A stretch of DNA of 64,000 bases from Arenibacter nanhaiticus (GTDB lineage: Bacteria; Bacteroidota; Bacteroidia; Flavobacteriales; Flavobacteriaceae), in contig NZ_FQYX01000007.1 in NCBI RefSeq assembly GCF_900141935.1, positions 1-64,000 on the forward strand, given 5' to 3'. The translations under genes were made by a program, and so were the position numbers. This document shows, one piece after another, positions 56,601 to 64,000 of the stretch (within the stretch, counting starts at the first letter, position 1; each line of letters starts with the position of its first letter). Under the pieces are notes generated by a model. It worked only from the letters and a program-made list of their open reading frames with translations. It had not been told where the DNA came from and ran no database searches.

Positions 56601-56744
56601 CACCTTCACTGCCGAATTGGTCATTGCCTCTTTTTCTAAGTTTTGTACCTGTTCCCATAGCCCTGCATAAGTAGGCGTTTTGGATTGTGATTGTCCCCAT
56701 TGGGAAAAAAGTAAGACGGTAATAAGGAAGGTAAGGTTTCTCAT
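50664..56744 (-). CDS. Alpha-2-macroglobulin family protein, very large
   Basis: About 2026 residues from the ATG at 56744 (MRNLTFLITVLLF, cleavage after GQSQ); a longer frame adds 21 residues without a better signal. The N-terminal ~400 residues are helical and repeat-like. Then come macroglobulin beta-sandwich domains with the family motif TDRSIYRPGQPVFFKGIAV, a bait-like region, the A2M segment LRTDKDGNVSFSFTSPEALTTWKV and the alpha-alpha toroid with the thioester motif C-S-E-Q in YPFDCSEQIFARY. It is thought to trap proteases attacking the cell. No penicillin-binding protein gene is adjacent. Confidence 0.92.
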   Translation of the reverse strand: MRNLTFLITVLLFSQWGQSQSKTPTYAGLWEQVQNLEKEAMTNSAVKVVTKISDKARKESNSAQIIKALLYKSKYILILEEDAQLNIINNFKSEIAQSSFPTKNILESYLAQMYWQYFQENRYRFYDRSYTETPVDNDDFRTWDLTTIFTAIGNHFDNSLATPDALQQVDIKGYLEILHKEKGSELYRPTLFDLLAHNAIDFYKSSENSITRPADKFEIDNPEYLNESSKFSTYSFKSDDSSSQQLKALLLYQELIKAHQNDALPFALVDIDIERLKFVRDNAIFEKKDQYYLEALQLAAQLHKNHEAESFYSFEIALWYHQRAENYIPGTQEEHQWKRKEALDLCETALKKYPKGKAAEKFSHLRAIILSQELQITTEKHLPINHPSRLLVHYKNHDALKFTAYEISQKELTALKNIYPLENQLPFIKKLKVAITWEAILKNEGDYIPHKTEVLLPSLSQGTYIILATPVGYDDKKSFAFSPIQVTDLAFIETKSPTHYFYQVVDRNNGKPLSGAKVTFTYQLDTRAHFLNKSFVTDVTGMVILPLTKERWLNITTHIEHKGDTAFFGKYSLYPRNNYGEHERINHTTFLFTDRSIYRPGQPVFFKGIAVSQKGNSSSLITNTLVKARLRDVNGREIAAHEFKTNEFGSFDGEFIIPNNGLTGTFSIVITSEDIALSGITSFSVEEYKRPKFKASFQPITDTFRVHDSIEVKGTALAYSGSAISDAKVRYTVRRLVNFPRWFYWFRPSYGSSPQEIAHGETKTDALGFFNIPFVAIPDSSVSKDNLPIFLFEVTAEVTDINGETQSTITTIKAGYHTLLANIEAAPFLDKDKKNNLIKIRTSNLNGQPVSAQGTLKIYKLKAPQYVLRPRPWEAPEYKMGTEEAFKKLFPHDAYAKESDPSTWEKSTLAFETDFNTEKTGEIKLRKIKNWTSGVYTIELETTDAFGQKIKDMAMITVHGSNEKQVSDQKLFEIKTDQHSYVPGENATVTIGSSAKTVTVTLFIEKNKTIVDTKIITLRNNTETIKIPVTESDLGGFSVHYTYSVFNSFETGTANINVPYPKTDLQIETVTFRDNLQPGNEEKWSFSIKGAQGQKVAAEVLANMYDASLDAFQNHSWSFSPTWQPTYHSSLYSNAYHSYRIENFTYFHTPNAQYPIFSQAYDSFNWFGFYFGERHQLYRNNMVMKKAHNELARTQEDSELLEEPVVVGFGKQGKEASESQERIDSAFKKDTISQVQIRKNLQETAFFFPQLRTDKDGNVSFSFTSPEALTTWKVQLLAHTKNLESKLISMETVTQKEIMVTPNAPRFLREGDKITISTKIANITDNLLNGTASIILVDAVSGKDITQNLLIPSLIPKDSIQQQEALTSPSETTFTVNALGNTEVSWNLKIPENLQAVQYTIMATAGDYSDGEQNLLPVLTNRMLVTETLPMLVKSNETKSFVLEKLKTNTSSTLKHHQLSLEITSNPAWYAVQALPYLMEYPFDCSEQIFARYYANTLASSIVQNQPRIQEVFKQWANTDALLSNLEKNQDLKSILIQETPWLRDAQTETEQKKRIALLFNLNKMKNERENTLRKLQNNQLASGAWPWFKGGISNRFITQHILAGLGHLDHLNVLNPETDTEDMIKKAIAYLDAEFIEDYEKMRKVSKVANTDHLTPIQLHYLYTRSFFSRIPTSQKVSEITLYYKKQAQQFWANKDLYSQGLLALFLNRSKDTTNAKKIIKSLEENSITSEELGMYWKANTNSWHWNQAAIETQALLIEAFSEINNDTKTIDQLKIWLLKNKQTNQWETTKATTEAVYALLLQGSNWLSVTEAIEVSVGEKKIAPSKLKNTHTEAGTGYYKISWTGDEIVPEMAKVALSKKGEGPAWGAMYWQYFEDLDKITSEKSPLQLKKKLFLKQDTDTGEELREITASTQLNLGDVLRVRLEIRTDRAMEFIHMKDMRAAGLEPVNVLSQYRWQDGLGYYESTKDASTSFFIDYLSKGVYIFEYDLRVNNKGEFSNGITTIQSMYAPEFSSHSKGERISVN

Positions 56745-57039
56745 AGGAATAGGTATGAATCTTTTTAAAAGTGTGATAAATGCAAAAAAGATACCAAGCT
56801 TGCTCAATTGTTAAAATAAAAAAGAAAGTTAGGTGTTTAATTTGGTTTTCATAGGGTTTTTTAGATGATGCGCCTTTAGCAGGTGTATTTACAAGTCAGC
56901 TATGAAAATATTATATTAAAAATATTTATTGCCTTTACTGGATGGTTATTAAGGGGTTTATAATTATAGGAAGTGCGAAGCTTCCCAAGTTGAAGCATTA
57001 AATAGGTAAGGAGAACACTGATAAAACCACGATGTAAAA
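56745..57039. other. Intergenic stretch, nothing recognised
   Basis: AT-rich DNA between two divergent genes; only the mpl promoter at its far end is proposed. Confidence 0.35.
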
Positions 57040-57070
57040 TTTCATTAGGTGATGACAATCCTTATCTTTA
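57040..57070 (+). promoter_or_regulatory. mpl promoter
   Basis: TTTC (57040-57043), 19-base spacer, TATCTTTA (57063-57070): two mismatches to TTTG-N19-TAnnTTTG with ideal spacing, 19 nt upstream of mpl. Confidence 0.45.
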
Positions 57071-57088
57071 CGACATAATTTTTTGTAA

Positions 57089-58450
57089 ATGCACATACAT
57101 TTTATTGCCATTGGAGGAAGTGCCATGCACAACCTGGCCTTAGCTTTGCACCATAAGGGATATACCGTTTCTGGAAGTGATGACGTAATTTTTGAACCTT
57201 CTAAAACCCGATTACAAGATCAAGGACTTTTTCCGGAATCTTTCGGGTGGTTTCCCGAGAAAATAAATGCCAATTTGGATGCTGTTATTTTAGGCATGCA
57301 TGCTAAAGCAGATAATCCCGAGTTATTAAGGGCTCAGGAGTTAGGGCTTAAGATTTATTCCTACCCAGAGTTTCTATACGAACAATCAAAACATAAAACA
57401 AGGGTCGTTATTGGGGGGAGTCATGGCAAGACCACTATAACATCTATGATTCTGCATGTGCTAAATTATCACGGTAGGGAAGTAGATTATATGGTAGGCG
57501 CCCAATTAGACGGGTTTGATAGAATGGTACATCTGACCGAAGAAAATGATTTTATAGTTTTAGAAGGCGATGAATACTTGTCTTCTCCTATAGATAGAAG
57601 GCCAAAGTTTCATTTGTACAAACCTAATATTGCCTTACTCAGCGGTATTGCTTGGGATCATATCAATGTATTTCCAACTTATGAAGGATATGTACAACAA
57701 TTTCAAATCTTTGTAGATAGTATTGTTAAAGGAGGGAGCGTTACTTATAATGAAGAAGATTCAGAAGTAAGAAGGGTCGTTGAGGCTTCCGAAAACCCGA
57801 TCAGAAAATTACCTTATAGCACTCCGGAATATCAGGTAGAAAATGGAGAAACCATCTTGGAAACTTCCGAAGGTCCTATGCCAATAGAAGTTTTTGGTAA
57901 GCATAACCTTAATAATTTGGCAGGCGCAAAGTGGATCTGCCAAAACATGGGGGTAGATGAAGACGACTTTTATGAGGCCATTGCAAGTTTTAAAGGGGCC
58001 TTTAAAAGACTGGAAAAAATTGGCGAGGGAAAAAGTAGTGTTGCCTATAAGGACTTTGCGCATTCTCCAAGTAAGGTAGCGGCAACGACAACTGCGGTAA
58101 AGGAGCAGTATCCAAATAAAAAACTAATAGCCTGTTTAGAACTTCATACGTATAGTAGTTTAAATGCAGAATTTTTAAAACAATACCAAGGTGCATTGGA
58201 TGCCGCAGATATGGCAGTCGTATTTTATTCCCCAGAGTCAGTAAAGATCAAACAGTTGGAAGAGGTGACCAAAGCGCAAATTGTGACTGCCTTTGAGAGA
58301 GAAAACTTAGAAGTGTTTACCGATGCCACTGCTTTTAAAGAATTTTTATTTTCTCAAAACATAATAGACGCAGCCTTGCTGTTAATGAGCTCGGGCAATT
58401 ATGGCGGACTCGATTTAAAGGCTGTAAAAGAGTTGGTCGAATCGCACTAG
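57089..58450 (+). CDS. mpl: UDP-MurNAc:L-Ala-gamma-D-Glu-mDAP ligase
   Basis: 453 residues. The Mur-ligase N-terminal motif HFIAIGGSAMHNLALAL and ATP loop IGGSHGKTTITSMI are in place, followed by FIVLEGDEYLSSPIDRRPKF and AWDHINVFPTYEGY, which are Mpl signatures. The enzyme returns tripeptide from recycled peptidoglycan to UDP-MurNAc. The gene is single; neighbours are unrelated. Confidence 0.92.
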   Translation: MHIHFIAIGGSAMHNLALALHHKGYTVSGSDDVIFEPSKTRLQDQGLFPESFGWFPEKINANLDAVILGMHAKADNPELLRAQELGLKIYSYPEFLYEQSKHKTRVVIGGSHGKTTITSMILHVLNYHGREVDYMVGAQLDGFDRMVHLTEENDFIVLEGDEYLSSPIDRRPKFHLYKPNIALLSGIAWDHINVFPTYEGYVQQFQIFVDSIVKGGSVTYNEEDSEVRRVVEASENPIRKLPYSTPEYQVENGETILETSEGPMPIEVFGKHNLNNLAGAKWICQNMGVDEDDFYEAIASFKGAFKRLEKIGEGKSSVAYKDFAHSPSKVAATTTAVKEQYPNKKLIACLELHTYSSLNAEFLKQYQGALDAADMAVVFYSPESVKIKQLEEVTKAQIVTAFERENLEVFTDATAFKEFLFSQNIIDAALLLMSSGNYGGLDLKAVKELVESH

Positions 58451-58529
58451 AGGGTGTGTCAACAATTTTGTATAAAGTCAATTCCACTAATAGTACCGGT
58501 GTTTTACTCCGCCGGCCTTTCAAAATTTG

Positions 58530-58556
58530 ACAGAGCTCCGATCTTTGGAGCTCTGT
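58530..58556 (+). terminator. Hairpin after mpl
   Basis: Ten-bp stem ACAGAGCTCC/GGAGCTCTGT. It lacks a T run directly behind it, so its role as terminator is uncertain. Confidence 0.4.
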
Positions 58557-58732
58557 TGATTGTTACCCCCTTCCTTTAGTTTTTTCGAAGTCCTTTCTTT
58601 CGAATAATTACATTACCTAGTATTTTTTGTTTTGTTCGATATTAGATAGCTTCTTTTTGATAACTTTTATTCTTTTAAAATTTTAAGAATTTTCATTCTT
58701 TAAACAAAGTTTATTATGTTATAATTGTAGTT

Positions 58733-58772
58733 GTTTTTTGAGAAATTAATAAAATTTTACATCTCAAAAAAC
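58733..58772 (+). promoter_or_regulatory. Inverted repeat upstream of susC
   Basis: GTTTTTTGAG (58733-58742) and CTCAAAAAAC (58763-58772): perfect 10-bp arms, 20-base loop, 42 nt before susC. It may be an operator or a leader hairpin. No clear promoter boxes were found around it. Confidence 0.45.
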
Positions 58773-58814
58773 GAATTTAACAAACCATTTTATAACTGAT
58801 TAACTAAATTATTA

Positions 58815-61800
58815 ATGATTATGCTTAAAAAAAAATTGATTTTGATTAGGTGTACAAGGCAACTAGTTTCCTATGGACAATGTTTATTATTGTTCCTTGT
58901 ATTGGGATTGCATACGGTCTATGCAAAAGGGATAGAACTAACCGTTAATTCCAATTCAAAAAACATTTTTCAAAATATAATTACCGGTACCGTGTTGGAT
59001 GGGGAGACAGGTGATCCTATTCCTGGCGCCAACGTATTGGAAAAGGGAACTACCAATGGAGCGGTGACTGATTTTGATGGTAATTATAGTATTAAAGCTT
59101 CAGAGAATGGTATTTTGGTCTTTTCATACATTGGTTATAAAAGTGTGGAGATTTCTGTTAATGGACAAAACACTATAACGGTTAGTCTAGATGCGGATGT
59201 TACGGCCTTAGAAGAAATAGTGGTAGTAGGTTATGGTGTTCAACGCAAACAAGATCTAACGGGAGCCATTTCTGTGGTAAAAACAGATGAATTGGCCCAG
59301 CAACCTTCTGCTCAAGTCACTAGTCAGCTACAGGGAAGAGTTTCTGGTGTTACCATTACAGGTGGTGGACAACCAGGAGAAGCTCCACAGATAAAAATCA
59401 GGGGTTCTAATACCTTTGGAAATAATAACCCATTGTATGTTGTCGATGGAATTCCTACGGATAATATAAATGACTTAAACCCTAATGATGTGGGGTCCAT
59501 GCAAGTGTTAAAGGATGCTGGTTCTGCCTCAATTTATGGTTCCAGAGCAGCTAATGGAGTAATCATTATCACTACCAAAAGAGGTAGGGGGAAAATGAAG
59601 ATTACCTATGATGCCTATTACGGAACCCAAATGGTTAAAAGCGGTAATCCTTGGAATATCTTGTCTTCCCAAGAAATGGCCGATCTTACTTTTATGGCTT
59701 TAAGAAACACTAATCCTGGTGACCCAATAAACCACAGTCAGTACGGAAACGGTACTAATCCGGTACTACCTAATTATATAGCTCCGGTGGGTGCCGATAC
59801 TGTTGATGAATCCCTATATAATGTAAACCCTGACTATACAAGCAGTTCGGATTTGAACAATTTTTACAGAATTGTGAAAGCAAATAAGGAAGGAACTAAT
59901 TGGTTTCAGGAAATATTTAGTCCGGCAAGTATAACCAGTCATAATTTATCAATAAGTAATGGGAGCGAAAAGGGGAGTTATTTATTTTCTTTGAATTATT
60001 TTGATCAAGAGGGTTCTTTGAAAAACACTTACTTGAAGCGATATACTATGCGTGCCAATGCTGTGTATAATTTTACGGAAAACATCAGGTTAGGACAAAA
60101 CCTTAGTTTTAGTATTCGGGATAACCCACAAATCGGAGCGCTTTCGGAAGGCAGTGCAATAGGGATGGCATTTAGACAGCAACCTATCATACCTGTAAGG
60201 GACATAAAAGGAAATTATGCTGGTTCTTTTGGCTCAGATTTAGGGAATGCTTTTAATCCTGTAGCTATGATGGATAGGACTAGGAATAACAGGGGTGTCT
60301 CTAACCGCGTATTTGGAAATATTTTTGCTGAGGTCGATTTTTTGAATGACTTTACTTTCAGGACAAGTTTTGGGGGACAGTATTTTACCAATAGCTTTAA
60401 TTCCTTCACTTTTCCAGAATACGAAAATGCGGAAAACAACTCAGTAAGTTCCTACTCAGAGGCAGCAGCTACTAATTTCAACTATACATGGACAAATACG
60501 CTGCAGTATAAGAAGACTTTTGATGAAGTACATAACCTAAATGTTTTAGTGGGAACAGAAGCGTATAAAAATAGCGGAAGAGAAGTTGGGGGCACTATGC
60601 AAGGGTATTTTTCTTTTGACCCGGATTATGTGACTTTAGGAACAGGGTCGGGAACCCAAACTAATTATAGTTTTAAATACAAAGATGCCCTTTCATCTTT
60701 AATTGGGCGTTTAGATTATAATTATAGCAACAGATATTTATTAAGTGCAACAGTCAGAAGAGATGGCTCTTCCAGATTTTTAAATAACCAATATGGATGG
60801 TTCCCCGCTGTTAGTGCAGGTTGGAATTTGGGAAATGAAAGTTTTATGCCAGAATTGACTTGGTTAAACGAACTAAAGCTTCGTGGTGGTTACGGTGTTA
60901 TGGGGAATCAGTTAAATGTAGATCCATCTAACTCCTTTACCACTTTTGGTGGAAACCAACAAACATCTTATTACGGTGTTTCTGGGGGAAACCAGACTAT
61001 TGCCGAAGGTTTTCAACAAACAAGAATTGGCAACCCTGATGCCAAATGGGAAAAGAACACCAATTCCAATTTTGGATTAGATGCCGCTCTTTTTAGTAAT
61101 ACAGTTCGTCTAAGTGCAGATTATTACCGAAAAGACGTTAAAGACCTTTTGTTTAACCCAGATTTACCTGCTACTGTTGGATCGGCCTCCGTACCATTTG
61201 TAAATGTGGCGCAAATGACCAATAGTGGTTTGGACTTGGATTTGTCAACATATTTTAATCTAACGAAAGACTTACGTCTTAACTCGACTGTAACAGTAAC
61301 GACTTACAACAATGAAATTGTAAAAATAGCCGATGGATATACGTATTTTGATAGGGAAGGAAGAAGGTTTAATGGAAGTAATATTATAAGAAATGCCGTG
61401 GGGCACTCAGTGAGTGAGTTTTATGGATACAAAATTGCTGGATTTTGGAATTCTGAAGAGGAAATCACCGATGCTAATGCGGCTGTTATAGCGGCGTCTG
61501 GTAATCCTGATGCGGTATACCAATCAGATGTGGCGGTAGGACGTTTTCGTTACGAAGATATTAATGGTGACGGACAGATATCAGCTGATGACCGTACCTT
61601 TATAGGAAATCCAAACCCTGATTTCACTTATGGCTTAAACGTAGAGTTGATTTATAAAAATTGGGATATGAGCATGTTTTTATATGGTTCGCAAGGAAAT
61701 GATATTTGGAACAATGTGCGTTGGTGGACAGACTTCTACAGTTCTTTTACTGGGGCTAAAAGTAAAACTGCCTTGTATGATTCTTGGACGCCCCAGAACA

Positions 61801-62117
61801 CCAATGCGACTGCCCCTATTCAGCAAACTACAGGTTCCTTTAGTTTAGCCGATGTACCAAACTCTTATTTTGTGGAGGATGGTTCTTATTTAAGAGCTAA
61901 ACAGATTCAATTAGGGTATTCGTTCTCATCAGAAATGCTTGAGAAAACAAATATTTCAAAACTACGCCTGTATGCACAGATGGTTAATGCGTTTACCATT
62001 ACTTCCTATTCGGGAATAGATCCTGAAATTTCTGGTGGTACTGTTAATTTTGGAATCGATGAAGGCGCCTATCCAAATCAAAGACAATTGTTATTTGGGG
62101 TAAATGTTATTTTTTAA
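58815..62117 (+). CDS. SusC/RagA-family TonB-linked outer-membrane protein
   Basis: 1100 residues. A signal sequence (cleavage after TVYA) leads to a carboxypeptidase-regulatory-like beta-sandwich (ITGTVLDGETGDPIPGANVL, about 55-130). Next are the TonB box region and plug start LEEIVVVGYGVQRKQDLTGA, the plug with RGSNTFGNNNPLYVVDGIPT and ASIYGSRAANGVIIITTKRG, and a 22-strand-type barrel ending in RQLLFGVNVIF. It imports an oligomer across the outer membrane, powered by TonB-ExbBD. Operon with susD. Confidence 0.95.
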   Translation: MIMLKKKLILIRCTRQLVSYGQCLLLFLVLGLHTVYAKGIELTVNSNSKNIFQNIITGTVLDGETGDPIPGANVLEKGTTNGAVTDFDGNYSIKASENGILVFSYIGYKSVEISVNGQNTITVSLDADVTALEEIVVVGYGVQRKQDLTGAISVVKTDELAQQPSAQVTSQLQGRVSGVTITGGGQPGEAPQIKIRGSNTFGNNNPLYVVDGIPTDNINDLNPNDVGSMQVLKDAGSASIYGSRAANGVIIITTKRGRGKMKITYDAYYGTQMVKSGNPWNILSSQEMADLTFMALRNTNPGDPINHSQYGNGTNPVLPNYIAPVGADTVDESLYNVNPDYTSSSDLNNFYRIVKANKEGTNWFQEIFSPASITSHNLSISNGSEKGSYLFSLNYFDQEGSLKNTYLKRYTMRANAVYNFTENIRLGQNLSFSIRDNPQIGALSEGSAIGMAFRQQPIIPVRDIKGNYAGSFGSDLGNAFNPVAMMDRTRNNRGVSNRVFGNIFAEVDFLNDFTFRTSFGGQYFTNSFNSFTFPEYENAENNSVSSYSEAAATNFNYTWTNTLQYKKTFDEVHNLNVLVGTEAYKNSGREVGGTMQGYFSFDPDYVTLGTGSGTQTNYSFKYKDALSSLIGRLDYNYSNRYLLSATVRRDGSSRFLNNQYGWFPAVSAGWNLGNESFMPELTWLNELKLRGGYGVMGNQLNVDPSNSFTTFGGNQQTSYYGVSGGNQTIAEGFQQTRIGNPDAKWEKNTNSNFGLDAALFSNTVRLSADYYRKDVKDLLFNPDLPATVGSASVPFVNVAQMTNSGLDLDLSTYFNLTKDLRLNSTVTVTTYNNEIVKIADGYTYFDREGRRFNGSNIIRNAVGHSVSEFYGYKIAGFWNSEEEITDANAAVIAASGNPDAVYQSDVAVGRFRYEDINGDGQISADDRTFIGNPNPDFTYGLNVELIYKNWDMSMFLYGSQGNDIWNNVRWWTDFYSSFTGAKSKTALYDSWTPQNTNATAPIQQTTGSFSLADVPNSYFVEDGSYLRAKQIQLGYSFSSEMLEKTNISKLRLYAQMVNAFTITSYSGIDPEISGGTVNFGIDEGAYPNQRQLLFGVNVIF

Positions 62118-62142
62118 TTAAAAGACTTATAAAGTAAAGTAT

Positions 62143-63915
62143 ATGAAAATTATCAAACATATCAGTAAACTATATATTCCTGTTTGTGCCCTATTGTTAA
62201 CCAGTAGTTGTGCCGATAGCTTTTTAGAACAACCTGCTTTAGGAGCTTTAAGTGAGGATGTTATTGCCAACCAAGACGGCGTAGAGAAATTATTGATTGG
62301 TGCATATGCTGCTTTGGACGGCCAAGGACTTGGTGGTGGTGGTGCTTGGGAAGCAGCACCGGACAATTGGGTATATGGTACCGTAGCAGGAGGGGAAGCT
62401 AGCAAGGGAAGTTTTGGAGGCGACCAGCCGGCAATAGATCAAATAGTCAAGTTTATTTCCAATCCTTCTAACGGTTATTATAACACCAAATGGAAGGCAG
62501 CCTATGAAGGCGTTAAACGGGCTAATAATACTTTGAGATTATTGGAAAAAGCCACAGAAATTACTGTAGAAGATCGTGAGAATATCGCGGGTCAGGCACG
62601 TTTTCTAAGAGGGCATTATTATTTTGAATTGAAGAAAATGTTTAATATGGTGCCATGGGTCGATGAAACTACAGAAGATCCAAAACAACCCAATAATGTA
62701 GATATTTGGCCTAATATCGAGGCGGATTTTCAATTTGCATACGAGAATTTGCCCGCGACACAAGGGGAATTTGCTAGGGCCAATAAATGGGCAGCTGCAG
62801 CCTATTTAGGCAAAACATATCTATATCAAAAGAAATTTACCGAGGCCAAAGATGTTTTTACGGATGTCATTAATCTAGGAGTAAATTCGGCAGGGGAAAA
62901 GTACGCCCTTATGGACACCTTTAAGGATAATTTTGATGCCGCATTTGAAAATAATTCTGAAACTGTTTTCGATATTCAAATGGTCGCTAACGATGGTACT
63001 GGAAGTATAGCGAATGCCAATCAGGGTGGAATGCTGAATTTTCCTTATAACAGTCCATTTAGATGTTGTGGATTCTTTCAGCCTTCTCAAGATTTGGTGA
63101 ACTCCTTTAAAACGGACCCGATTACAGGCAAGCCTTATGTGAATAACTACAATCAGAATCCGGTTAAAAGCGATATGGGGGTCACCAGTAGTGAACCTTT
63201 TACACCGTATACAGGAACCTTAGATCCTAGGCTCGACTGGACGGTAGGTAGAAGAGGTATTCCTTACCATGATTGGGGGCACCATCCTGGTGCAGCTTGG
63301 ATAAGAGAACAAACTTATGGTGGTCCTTATGCCCCAAAAAAGAATGTTTATAGACAAGCTACTCAAGATCAATATGCAGATCAAAGCTCCTGGGCGCCTG
63401 GAACGGCTCTTAACGTAAGGGTAATACGTTTTGCCGATGTGTTATTAATGGCAGCTGAGGCTGAGGCACAAGCGGGTAGTTTGTCCCTAGCCTTGGAATA
63501 TGTAAACCGCGTTAGGAATAGGGCGGCCAATCCCGATGGTTTTTTAAAGAAATATTTAGATGAGTCAGACCCTGTAGCCGGATTTGATCCATCCCAAAAT
63601 GCGGCTAATTACGTTATTGAACCTTATGGTCTGGTCGACTTTGCTACTCCCGAGATGGCTTTAGAGAAAATCTATTTCGAACGCAAGTTAGAATTAGCCA
63701 TGGAAGGTCATCGATTCTTCGATTTAGTGCGATGGGGAATTGCCCAGGAAACGTTAAACGCCTATTTTGAATATCAAGGCAATATTACAACGGACGTAAG
63801 AGGTGGTAAGTTTATTCCGGGAAAAAACGAATACTACCCTATACCACAAGCACAGATAGATCTAAGTGTAGATGCTAGTGGAACGCCTACCTTAAAACAA
63901 AATCCTGGTTACTGA
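62143..63915 (+). CDS. SusD/RagB-family lipoprotein
   Basis: 590 residues. Lipoprotein signal with lipobox LTSSC (Cys23), followed by the SusD start ADSFLEQPALGALSED. TPR-like motifs such as GQARFLRGHYYFELKKMF and VRVIRFADVLLMAAEAEAQAG, and the end LELAMEGHRFFDLVRWGIA with NEYYPIPQAQID, are diagnostic. It is the lid and binding partner of the SusC transporter 26 nt upstream. The ligand cannot be deduced. Confidence 0.95.
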   Translation: MKIIKHISKLYIPVCALLLTSSCADSFLEQPALGALSEDVIANQDGVEKLLIGAYAALDGQGLGGGGAWEAAPDNWVYGTVAGGEASKGSFGGDQPAIDQIVKFISNPSNGYYNTKWKAAYEGVKRANNTLRLLEKATEITVEDRENIAGQARFLRGHYYFELKKMFNMVPWVDETTEDPKQPNNVDIWPNIEADFQFAYENLPATQGEFARANKWAAAAYLGKTYLYQKKFTEAKDVFTDVINLGVNSAGEKYALMDTFKDNFDAAFENNSETVFDIQMVANDGTGSIANANQGGMLNFPYNSPFRCCGFFQPSQDLVNSFKTDPITGKPYVNNYNQNPVKSDMGVTSSEPFTPYTGTLDPRLDWTVGRRGIPYHDWGHHPGAAWIREQTYGGPYAPKKNVYRQATQDQYADQSSWAPGTALNVRVIRFADVLLMAAEAEAQAGSLSLALEYVNRVRNRAANPDGFLKKYLDESDPVAGFDPSQNAANYVIEPYGLVDFATPEMALEKIYFERKLELAMEGHRFFDLVRWGIAQETLNAYFEYQGNITTDVRGGKFIPGKNEYYPIPQAQIDLSVDASGTPTLKQNPGY

Positions 63916-63942
63916 GATTTAAAATTCTGAGTCTTATTTAAG

Positions 63943-63979
63943 AAGGAACCATTCTATGATTGGAATGGTTCCTTTTTTT
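63943..63979 (+). terminator. susC-susD terminator
   Basis: AAGGAACCATTC / GAATGGTTCCTT stem followed by a T run, 28 nt after the susD stop. It suggests the operon ends here, so no further PUL gene is co-transcribed. Confidence 0.8.
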
Positions 63980-64000
63980 ATGTTATTACCCCCTGTTTTT

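Noticed and set aside
1-64000. CRISPR arrays, prophage, restriction or toxin-antitoxin systems
   Set aside because: I looked for regular direct repeats with spacers, phage structural genes, methylase/endonuclease pairs and small toxin pairs on both strands and saw none.

Overview
The window is chromosomal DNA of a Bacteroidota bacterium, almost certainly a marine member of the Flavobacteriaceae. Supporting points are the gliding and type IX secretion genes gldJ and porV, a SusC/SusD pair, a PafA-type phosphatase, a lipoprotein arylsulfatase, promoters of the TTTG-N19-TAnnTTTG type, AT-rich intergenic DNA and little use of Shine-Dalgarno sites. The genus cannot be fixed from the sequence alone.

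Layout. 1-656 has no gene but holds short tandem heptamers and a candidate structured RNA (222-322). 681-10588 carries a small secreted protein, the glutamate synthase operon gltB-gltD (minus strand), an acyl-CoA dehydrogenase and a divergent Glu/Leu/Phe/Val dehydrogenase. A relic of an NhaD-type Na+/H+ antiporter follows (10607-10878). 10951-14272 is exbB-exbD-tonB plus folC. 14367-16838 contains three tRNA-Val genes; between the second and third lie ISL3-type transposase debris and an arylsulfatase, which looks like an insertion into a tRNA-Val cluster. 16870-24840 is murF, gldJ, porV, cdd, pdhA and pdhC, a neighbourhood familiar from flavobacteria, but porU is missing between gldJ and porV.

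24953-37374 holds an M28 peptidase with an SDR enzyme, an AI-2E-type permease, a SprT-like protein with mannose-1-phosphate guanylyltransferase, a DUF389 protein, MlaF/MlaE-type lipid ABC transporter subunits, the PafA-like phosphatase, a GT2 glycosyltransferase, a methyltransferase and a KASIII-like synthase. 37544-50586 holds gcvP, a UbiA-like membrane protein, an ECF sigma factor translationally coupled to a small Cys/His protein, a rhodanese lipoprotein, an M3 peptidase, purE/purK, a hypoxanthine phosphoribosyltransferase-adenylate kinase fusion, a probable broken gene, obg, a DUF4136 lipoprotein and a DoxX protein. 50664-63915 holds a very large alpha-2-macroglobulin protein, mpl and a susC-susD operon whose substrate cannot be assigned because no glycan-degrading enzyme follows inside the window.

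Most of this is housekeeping sequence: nitrogen assimilation (gltBD, amino acid dehydrogenase, gcvP), purine metabolism (purEK, hpt-adk), cell wall (murF, mpl) and envelope or outer-membrane functions (exbBD-tonB, susCD, porV, gldJ, mlaEF). I did not find a convincing undescribed multi-gene system, CRISPR array or prophage. The points most worth a second look are the missing porU, the Hpt-Adk fusion, the nhaD relic, the tRNA-Val/IS/sulfatase insertion, the candidate RNA at 222-322 and structured upstream regions of the amino acid dehydrogenase and susC.
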